A stretch of 5,223 nucleotides of DNA. Source: DASPXK01 sp035637315. Lineage in GTDB: Bacteria; Chloroflexota; UBA6077; JACCZL01. The notes beneath the pieces are model-generated. The model made no database searches. It saw only the letters and a list, made by a program, of their open reading frames with translations, and was not told the DNA's origin. This document shows positions 1 through 4,369 of the stretch, piece after piece (the stretch's first letter is position 1; each line of letters opens with the position of its first letter). The position numbers and the translations under genes were made by a program. Location of the stretch: contig DASPXK010000106.1 of NCBI GenBank assembly GCA_035637315.1, forward strand, positions 1 through 5,223, in the 5' to 3' direction.

Positions 1-1668
1 CTGCAGACGCTCCAGGTGATGCATGAGCAGTCGGCGGTCCATCTGGCGGACGGCTATTTCCGGGCCAGTGGTCGGCCGCTGGCCGCCTTCACCTCGATCG
101 GTCCGGGCGCAGCCAACACGACGGTCGGGATGGCGACCGCCTACGTCGACTCGACCGCGTTGCTGCTGCTGACCGGGTCGGTCCACACCTACTTGCGCGG
201 CCACGGCGTACTCCAGGAGCTTGAGCGTCGCCACTGGGCCGACTTCCCGCGCGTGCTCGAGCCCGTTGTAAAGCGCTGGTGGCAGCCGAGCAGTGTTCAT
301 GAGCTACCGTTCGCTCTCCACCGTGCGTTCAACAGCATGCTCACGGGCCGCCCGGGCCCGGTCCTGCTCGACCTGCCGATGGATGTCCAGGCCGAGTCGG
401 CCGAAGTGGCGATCCCAGATCCGGCCGAGCGCCTGGCGGCCGGACGTCCCCGACCAGACGTTCAGCTCATCGAGCGGGCGGCGCGCCTGCTGGCGGAGGC
501 CCGGCGGCCGGTGATCGTCGCCGGCGGTGGCTGCGTCACCTCCGAGGCAAGTCCGGAGCTGGCCCGCCTGGCCGAGCGCTTGGGCGCGCCGGTCGTGACC
601 ACCTGGATGGGCAAGGGGGCGATTCCGGAGGACCACGCCCTGTTCGCCGGCAGCGTCGGCGACACAGCCAGCACCTCTGGCAACAGCCTGGCCGCGACCG
701 CCGATGTGCTGTTGGCGGTCGGCTGTCGCTTCGTCGACTGGTCGGCCTCGTCCTGGCGAGCTGGCGTGAGCTTTCGCATCCCGCCGACCAGGCTGGTCCA
801 GCTCGACATCGACGCCCATGAGTTGGGTAAGAACTACCCGCTCGAGGTGCCGCTGGTCGGGGATGCCAAGGCCGGTCTGGGTGACCTTCTGGCGGCGCTC
901 CAAGGCTCCGCGCGCGGCGGCGAGCGCGACGACGCCTACCAGCAAGAGATCCGACGCTTGAAGGCCGACTGGGAGGCGCGCCTCTCGGCGGTCCGCGATT
1001 CGGACGAGGTGCCGATGAGCATGGCGCGCGCCGTCCGCGAGGTTCGCGCTGCGATGGACCGCGAGGCGATCGTGGTCACAGGGGCCGGACTGCCCCAGGG
1101 CACTGTCCGTCAGGTCTGGCAAAGCTATGCTCCGCGCACCCATCTGACCTCGGGCGGCTTCTCGACCATGGGTTTCACCGTGCCGGCCGCTATTGGCGCC
1201 AAACTAGCCCGCCCCGACCGCCAGGTGGTCGGAATCGCCGGCGATGGCGACTTCCTCCAGACGATGCAAGAGATTGCGGTTGCCGCCATGCACGACCTGC
1301 CGGTCCTGTTCGTGGTGCTCAACAACGCCGGCTGGATCAGCATCAAGGGCGGCCAGGAGGCGAGCTTCGGGCGCAGCATCGCCGTCGAGTTCTCGAAGCA
1401 GGACGGCTCGGTCTACAGCCCGAGCTTCACGGATGCCGCCCGCGCTTTCGGCTTGCCGGCCGAGCTGGTCGAGGAGCCGGACGCCGTCAGTCGGGCCGTG
1501 CGCCGAGCGCTCGCGTCGAATGGCCCGGCCTTGATCGAGATCAAGACCGCGCGCGCCGGCCAGGCGGCCGGCTCAATCAAGACCGGCTGGTGGGACGTGC
1601 CCGTCCCGGAGTGGCACCCCGAGCAGCGGGCCGGCTACGAAGCCGGCCGCCGCGAGGAGCAGGTGTAG
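1..1668 (+). CDS. ThDP-dependent enzyme, acetolactate synthase-like large subunit family (5' partial)
   Basis: The reading frame is open from the first base to a TAG at 1666-1668, giving 555 residues. The start is missing: the catalytic-glutamate motif (HEQSAVHLADGY, Glu at residue 9, bases 25-27) normally lies about 50 residues into this family, so the full protein is about 600 aa. The GTG at 16 is therefore not a real start. Domain order is the pyrimidine-binding domain (about 1-130, with TSIGPGAANT and GRPGPVLLDLPMDV), the central Rossmann-like domain (about 150-290, with PVIVAGGG, ADVLLAVGCRF and DIDAHELGKN) and the PP domain (about 350-540). The PP domain carries the ThDP/Mg motif, GDG at residues 414-416 and NN at 441-442. 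The family carries out C-C bond chemistry on 2-oxo acids or related substrates in the cytoplasm. Some signatures look like acetolactate synthase (GKN, VGD) and others like IolD (TSIGPGA, LPxDVQAE). No small regulatory subunit is seen. The superfamily is certain; the substrate is not. Confidence 0.9.
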   Translation: MQTLQVMHEQSAVHLADGYFRASGRPLAAFTSIGPGAANTTVGMATAYVDSTALLLLTGSVHTYLRGHGVLQELERRHWADFPRVLEPVVKRWWQPSSVHELPFALHRAFNSMLTGRPGPVLLDLPMDVQAESAEVAIPDPAERLAAGRPRPDVQLIERAARLLAEARRPVIVAGGGCVTSEASPELARLAERLGAPVVTTWMGKGAIPEDHALFAGSVGDTASTSGNSLAATADVLLAVGCRFVDWSASSWRAGVSFRIPPTRLVQLDIDAHELGKNYPLEVPLVGDAKAGLGDLLAALQGSARGGERDDAYQQEIRRLKADWEARLSAVRDSDEVPMSMARAVREVRAAMDREAIVVTGAGLPQGTVRQVWQSYAPRTHLTSGGFSTMGFTVPAAIGAKLARPDRQVVGIAGDGDFLQTMQEIAVAAMHDLPVLFVVLNNAGWISIKGGQEASFGRSIAVEFSKQDGSVYSPSFTDAARAFGLPAELVEEPDAVSRAVRRALASNGPALIEIKTARAGQAAGSIKTGWWDVPVPEWHPEQRAGYEAGRREEQV

Positions 1669-1684
1669 GGCCCGGCGCGCCCGG

Positions 1685-2272
1685 CTACGCGATATCTTCG
1701 ACGCTGCCGTCCAGCGCCATCAGGTGGAGCTCGACGCCAAGCTCGGGGTGCCTGGCGTAGATCTGGTCGCGCAGCACGGCCATGTACTGGGCGTGGACCG
1801 CCGTTTCGGTGGGGGGGTCTGTGGCGAAATCCGGACCCAGGATCACCTTGTACGCCCCGCAGTCGCGATGGTCGATCAAGATCACCTTGTGGATCCTGTG
1901 CAGCTCGATCGCGACCTCCAGATGCTCCCAGAACGTCTGGCCCCAGGCGGGGAACTTGTCGTTGACGGCGGCGAGCGAGGCGCCCGCCAGCACCAACTGG
2001 TCATACCGCTTGGCCAGCCCTCGCGCCTCCATGTAGCGGGTCACGTCGTCGGTCAGGCGAAAGTCGATACAATTGAGCAGCAGCGCATCCGTCTCGGCCG
2101 CGGCGGGCGCGGCCAGGACGACCTCGGGCGGTAGGCCCCGCTCGCGCGCGCCCAGCAGCGCCAGCCCGCCGCCGACCGCGGCCAGCTTCAGGAAGCGCCG
2201 TCGTCCAGCCCGTCGATGAGATCCCCGAAGGCTCTGCTCGGGCTCACTCTGACTCGACGCTTGCAGCATCAT
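1685..2272 (-). CDS. Tat-exported beta-carbonic-anhydrase-like zinc protein
   Basis: This gene encodes 195 aa. The start is placed at the ATG at 2272-2270 because a GGAGG sits 6 bases upstream; a second ATG directly follows at 2269. A longer frame reaches 2386 but has no such site and would bury the signal peptide. The N-terminus has a twin-arginine motif (RRRFLK, residues 24-29), a hydrophobic stretch (about 30-42) and an Ala-rich region ending in APAAA (about 55-59), a plausible cleavage site. The mature part has both beta-carbonic-anhydrase zinc motifs: CxDxR (C68, D70, R72) and HxxC (H135, C138, followed by Gly). These would give the Cys-His-Cys zinc site and Asp-Arg dyad. The mature domain of about 136 residues is short, like the compact clade of this family, and the usual RNAG-type segment is not evident. 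The likely role is CO2/bicarbonate interconversion or a related zinc function outside the membrane; activity is inferred. It converges with the ThDP gene, leaving a 16-base gap. Confidence 0.85.
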   Translation of the reverse strand: MMLQASSQSEPEQSLRGSHRRAGRRRFLKLAAVGGGLALLGARERGLPPEVVLAAPAAAETDALLLNCIDFRLTDDVTRYMEARGLAKRYDQLVLAGASLAAVNDKFPAWGQTFWEHLEVAIELHRIHKVILIDHRDCGAYKVILGPDFATDPPTETAVHAQYMAVLRDQIYARHPELGVELHLMALDGSVEDIA

Positions 2273-2278
2273 CCAAAT

Positions 2279-2283
2279 CCTCC
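2279..2283 (-). promoter_or_regulatory. Ribosome binding site GGAGG fixing the start of the Tat/carbonic-anhydrase-like gene
   Basis: On the minus strand GGAGG is followed by 6 bases and then tandem ATG ATG codons (2272-2267). This strong site rules out the GTG start at 2386 and sets the protein's N-terminus 22 residues before the first arginine of the Tat motif. Confidence 0.75.
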
Positions 2284-2353
2284 GTCGAGACGGCTCGCGA
2301 TGCCGCGACCGTTCCCAGGCCAGGTCGCCGGTCCCGTGACGTGCGGGGGCTGA

Positions 2354-2359
2354 ACTATA
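2354..2359 (-). promoter_or_regulatory. Candidate -10 box for the leftward Tat/carbonic-anhydrase-like gene
   Basis: The minus strand reads TATAGT here, five of six matches to TATAAT, inside an AT-rich island that stands out in this GC-rich sequence. A poor -35 (TTGGAC, 2380-2375) lies 15 bases upstream. It would give a 5' leader of about 75 bases. The call is by eye only, and sigma specificity in this organism is unknown. Confidence 0.3.
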
Positions 2360-2364
2360 GCCCA

Positions 2365-2370
2365 TATACT
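2365..2370 (+). promoter_or_regulatory. Candidate -10 box for the rightward Rv0121-family gene
   Basis: TATACT matches the -10 consensus at five of six positions. Transcription would start near 2376-2378, only about 18 bases before the GTG start. No recognisable -35 lies 17 bases upstream (TGCGGG). It nearly abuts the leftward candidate -10, so the two divergent promoters would share DNA and could compete. Confidence 0.35.
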
Positions 2371-2379
2371 CGACGTCCA

Positions 2380-2393
2380 ACACCAAACACCAA
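2380..2393 (+). repeat. Perfect 7-base tandem repeat (ACACCAA x2) in the leader before the GTG start
   Basis: ACACCAA occurs at 2380-2386 and again at 2387-2393, one base before the GTG at 2395. The whole stretch 2377-2394 contains only A and C on the plus strand. It has no Shine-Dalgarno sequence and little ability to fold. Confidence 0.8.
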
Positions 2394-2394
2394 C

Positions 2395-2826
2395 GTGACT
2401 CCCGAGCAGATCGAGTTTCTGGAAAGCCAGCGGGTGGCGCGGCTGGCCACCGTCGACGAGCAGGGCCGGCCGCACGCGCTGCCGATCTGCTTTGCCTACG
2501 TCGATGGGGCGGTCTACACGCCGATCGACGAGAAGCCGAAGCGCGGCGACCCGGCCTCGCTTCGCCGCATTCGCAACATCACGGCCCACCCCGATGTGTG
2601 TCTGGTCGTCGACCATTACGAGGAGGACTGGACGCGCCTGGCTTGGCTCCAGGTACGAGGCCGGGCCGAGCTGGTGGATGAGCCTGGCGAGCGGCAGCGC
2701 GCACTGGCGGGACTGCGCGCGCGTTACCCCCAGTACCGCGCGATGGACCTGGAGTCGCGGCCTCTGATTCGGATCACGCCGCGGCGGGTCGTCGACTGGG
2801 CGGCGCGATCCTCTACACTGCTTTGA
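2395..2826 (+). CDS. PPOX-class, probably F420-dependent, Rv0121-family split-barrel enzyme
   Basis: This gene encodes 143 aa, ending in TGA at 2824-2826. Family features in order are: RVARLATVDEQGRPHALP (about 13-30), the N-terminal strand pair of pyridoxamine-phosphate-oxidase-like barrels; DEKPKR (45-50); LRRIRNI with a following HP (56-66); VVDHYEEDW (71-79); and LRARYPQY near the C-terminus. This combination is typical of the Rv0121 subfamily, predicted to use the deazaflavin F420 (FMN is possible). The reaction and substrate are unknown; members are small cytoplasmic oxidoreductases, usually dimers. I chose the GTG at 2395 because the family's conserved sequence begins about a dozen residues later. 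The GTG at 2341 would add 18 residues overlapping the putative promoter. No Shine-Dalgarno precedes 2395, so initiation may rely on the short A/C leader. The aldolase-family gene follows 33 bases downstream, probably on the same transcript. Confidence 0.85.
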   Translation: MTPEQIEFLESQRVARLATVDEQGRPHALPICFAYVDGAVYTPIDEKPKRGDPASLRRIRNITAHPDVCLVVDHYEEDWTRLAWLQVRGRAELVDEPGERQRALAGLRARYPQYRAMDLESRPLIRITPRRVVDWAARSSTLL

Positions 2827-2850
2827 ACTCTGCCTGATGGGTGGTGGTTA

Positions 2851-2855
2851 GGAGG
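2851..2855 (+). promoter_or_regulatory. Ribosome binding site GGAGG for the class II aldolase-family gene
   Basis: GGAGG lies 4 bases before ATG 2860 and 7 bases before the adjacent in-frame ATG 2863. The second spacing is closer to ideal, so the true start may be 2863, one residue shorter. Either is consistent with the family alignment. Confidence 0.7.
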
Positions 2856-2859
2856 CGAG

Positions 2860-3537
2860 ATGATGGTGGCAACTCAGTCCGTCGAAGAGCTGAAACAGGC
2901 GATCGTCGAGGCGACCCGGTTGTTGTTCGGCTGCGGCGCGATGCAGCACAGTGGGCACGGCAACCTGTCGGCCAGGATCGACGCCGAGCGGATCGTGTTG
3001 ACCAGCAGGGGCAGCATCCGCGACCTGACGGCAGTCGACCTGGCGGTGGTGTCGCTGGAGGGCGAACTGCTCGAGGGGCAGATCGAGCCGACCGCCGCCG
3101 AGATCGTCCGCATGCACACGGCGGTCTATCGGACGCGGGACAGCGTCGGGGCGGTCATCCACACCCATTCGCCGCTCGTCACGGCCTTCGCCCTGGCGCA
3201 CGAGCCCCTCCCGTGCGCTTACGAGGCGCTGCTGCGCTTCGGCGTTTCCGAGCCGATCCCCGTCGCGGCCTGGGGCCCGCGCGGCTCGGAGGCCTCGGTC
3301 AAGAACATCGTGCACTGCCTGACGACGCATCTGACCTCGCCGGCCGTGCTGCTGGCCAATCACGGCCTGCTGGCTTTCGGTCGCACCCCGCTGGAGACCG
3401 CTCAGTTGATCGTGGCCATGGAGGAGGCAGCCGGGATGACCCTCGGCGCGCGCCAGCTCGGGGCGGAGAAGCCTTTCCCGCCCGGCGCGCTCGAGCAAGA
3501 ACGGGCCAGAATGGCCCAGTTCGGCTCCGCCCGGTAA
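2860..3537 (+). CDS. Class II aldolase/adducin-family zinc enzyme (fuculose-phosphate aldolase-like)
   Basis: This gene encodes 225 aa, the usual length for single-domain members. The zinc-site pattern of the FucA/AraD fold is complete: acidic catalytic residue E81 in PTAAE, zinc ligands H101 and H103 in HTHS, and H168 in ANHGLLAFG. The N-terminal GNLSAR (34-39) and LTSRGS (47-52) correspond to the substrate- or phosphate-binding loops. The family includes L-fuculose-1-phosphate aldolase, L-ribulose-5-phosphate 4-epimerase, 3-oxo-tetronate-4-phosphate decarboxylases and methylthioribulose-phosphate dehydratases. Nothing visible here separates these, and no sugar kinase, isomerase or dehydrogenase is adjacent to help. 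It sits 33 bases after the Rv0121-family gene with a good ribosome site, so the two are probably co-transcribed. The residues after about 200 look charged and less conserved. The family is certain; the substrate is open. Confidence 0.9.
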   Translation: MMVATQSVEELKQAIVEATRLLFGCGAMQHSGHGNLSARIDAERIVLTSRGSIRDLTAVDLAVVSLEGELLEGQIEPTAAEIVRMHTAVYRTRDSVGAVIHTHSPLVTAFALAHEPLPCAYEALLRFGVSEPIPVAAWGPRGSEASVKNIVHCLTTHLTSPAVLLANHGLLAFGRTPLETAQLIVAMEEAAGMTLGARQLGAEKPFPPGALEQERARMAQFGSAR

Positions 3538-3560
3538 GTCACTTTCGGGACCTTCGCGCC

Positions 3561-3594
3561 CTGTCGCGGCTGTCTTGTCGCGGCGCTGTAAACT
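3561..3594 (+). promoter_or_regulatory. Possible promoter/operator of the DUF47 gene: CTGTC direct repeats and a -10-like box
   Basis: CTGTC occurs at 3561-3565 and 3570-3574, with TTGTC at 3575-3579. Seen another way, TGTCGCGGC is directly repeated at 3562-3570 and 3576-3584. A -10-like TAAACT follows at 3589-3594, about 42 bases before the start codon. There is no clear -35. The repeats could bind a regulator; the CTGTC core resembles half-sites of the enterobacterial Pho box, but the spacing (9 and 5 bases) does not match its 11-base period. Weak evidence. Confidence 0.25.
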
Positions 3595-3635
3595 AGCGGC
3601 TGACATCGCATGAAAGCCTCGAACGGGGATGGGAC

Positions 3636-4265
3636 ATGCCGCGCTTCCAGATTCTGCCGGCCGAGCACGGGTTTTACGACTGGTTCGAGAAGGGCGCCGC
3701 CACTGCCCGTGACGCGGCTCGGCTCCTCCACCAGCTCCTAACCGAATACCGCGACGTGGAGAGCCGGGTCGCCCAGATCACCGAGCTGGAGCACCAGGGT
3801 GACTTCGTGGTCCACGAGACGATGGGCCTCCTCTCGAAGACGTTCATCACCCCGCTCGAGGGCGATGAGATCCGAGCCCTGGCGGGCAGCGTCGACGACG
3901 TCATCGACTGGATCGAGGCTGCGGCTGATCGGCTCGTGCTGTACGAGGTTAAGGAGCCGGCCCCGGAGGCTCGTGAGCTTGCCGACCTGCTGGAGCGAAT
4001 GACCGACGAGATCGTCGCGGCGATGCCGCTGCTCCGCAGCCGTCAGACCCTCCCGCGTATCCATCAGCATACCATCGAGATCAATCGGCTCGAGAACGAC
4101 GCCGATCGCGTCTTGCGGCGTGGCCTCGCCAGACTGGTTCGGGAGCGCGTCGAATGGTTCGAATTCCAGCGCTGGAAAGAGGTCTTCGAGACGATCGAAG
4201 CGGCCACCGACAAATGCGAGGACGTCGCCGACGTCCTCCAGGCCGTTGCAATGAAGAACGCGTAA
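3636..4265 (+). CDS. DUF47-family PhoU-like phosphate transport regulator
   Basis: This gene encodes 209 aa, the usual length for DUF47 (COG1392). The protein is all-helical in character and carries the family's repeated acidic metal-binding patterns: ELEHQGD (50-56), TFITPLEGDEIRAL (69-82), VDDVIDWIE (86-94), EINRLENDADRVLRRG in the third quarter, and the C-terminal ETIEAATDKCEDVADVLQ before VAMKNA. PhoU and its relatives bind clustered metal ions through such Glu/Asp helices. DUF47 proteins are normally encoded next to a Pit low-affinity phosphate transporter and are thought to control it at the membrane. No pit gene follows here; the downstream neighbour is a convergent PhoX-like gene. The ATG at 3636 is preceded by GGGG (3625-3628), a modest ribosome site; nearby ATGs at 3610 and 3629 are out of frame. 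It may have its own promoter in the 98-base gap after the aldolase gene. Confidence 0.92.
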   Translation: MPRFQILPAEHGFYDWFEKGAATARDAARLLHQLLTEYRDVESRVAQITELEHQGDFVVHETMGLLSKTFITPLEGDEIRALAGSVDDVIDWIEAAADRLVLYEVKEPAPEARELADLLERMTDEIVAAMPLLRSRQTLPRIHQHTIEINRLENDADRVLRRGLARLVRERVEWFEFQRWKEVFETIEAATDKCEDVADVLQAVAMKNA

Positions 4266-4268
4266 CCG

Positions 4269-4310
4269 CAGTGAGTAGCGCCTAGCGAGTAGTGCGTAGC
4301 GAGTAGTGGA
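4269..4310 (+). repeat. Six tandem heptamers, consensus TAGYGNG (14-base higher-order period)
   Basis: Starting three bases after the DUF47 stop codon, the sequence divides into six consecutive 7-base units: CAGTGAG, TAGCGCC, TAGCGAG, TAGTGCG, TAGCGAG, TAGTGGA. Two units are identical and alternate with related ones, so TAGCGAGTAGTG recurs exactly at 4283-4294 and 4297-4308. It is unlike the codon-biased sequence around it. Function unknown; a tandem expansion or a dispersed intergenic repeat element are both possible. Confidence 0.8.
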
Positions 4311-4340
4311 TCGTGCCCATCCAGGCCGAGGGCTCGAGTA

Positions 4341-4361
4341 CCGACTGCTAGCTACTGGCTA
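4341..4361 (-). repeat. Inverted set of three related heptamers overlapping the end of the PhoX-like gene
   Basis: Read on the minus strand from 4361 to 4341 the units are TAGCCAG, TAGCTAG and CAGTCGG, related to the plus-strand array at 4269-4310. The segment 4352-4362 can pair with 4282-4292 at 10 of 11 positions, the single mismatch being G4287 against G4357. The minus-strand gene's TAG stop codon (4354-4352) is inside the second unit. Confidence 0.65.
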
Positions 4362-4369
4362 GTCGTTTT
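4348..4369 (+). terminator. Weak candidate rho-independent terminator for the DUF47 transcript
   Basis: CTAGC (4348-4352) and GCTAG (4358-4362) form a perfect 5-bp stem around a 5-base loop, followed by TCGTTTT. The stem is short, though the longer pairing of 4282-4292 with 4352-4362 could reinforce it. The position between convergent genes fits, but the hairpin overlaps the end of the opposite gene. Confidence 0.35.

Noticed and set aside
16..18. GTG at 16 as the start of the ThDP enzyme
   Set aside because: The catalytic-glutamate motif would lie at residue 4, which is impossible for this fold; the frame is also open to base 1, so the gene is simply cut by the window.
304..1143. Long open frame on the minus strand opposite the ThDP gene
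   Set aside because: It lies wholly within a well-recognised gene, its translation shows no family features, and such stop-free antisense frames are common where third codon positions are mostly G or C.
1669..1684. GC-rich gap between the convergent ThDP and carbonic-anhydrase-like genes as a terminator
   Set aside because: Only a broken GTAG/CTAC pairing with a poorly matching interior can be drawn, and there is no T-run on either strand.
2273..2386. N-terminal extension of the carbonic-anhydrase-like gene to 2386
   Set aside because: It would place 38 residues before the Tat signal and overlap the divergent promoter island; the ATG at 2272 has a GGAGG at proper spacing.
2341..2394. GTG at 2341 as start of the Rv0121-family gene
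   Set aside because: The added 18 residues are not family-like and would translate the -10-like box and the A/C tract; no ribosome site precedes it.
2841..3606. Two long alternative frames (plus 2841-3596 and minus 2848-3606) over the class II aldolase gene
   Set aside because: Their translations are rich in Arg, Gly and Ala without recognisable domains, while the overlapping frame at 2860-3537 has complete zinc-site motifs and a ribosome site.
4269..4310. Heptamer array as a CRISPR array or origin iterons
   Set aside because: Units are 7 bases with no spacers, too short for CRISPR, and there is no rep or dnaA gene or AT-rich unwinding region nearby.
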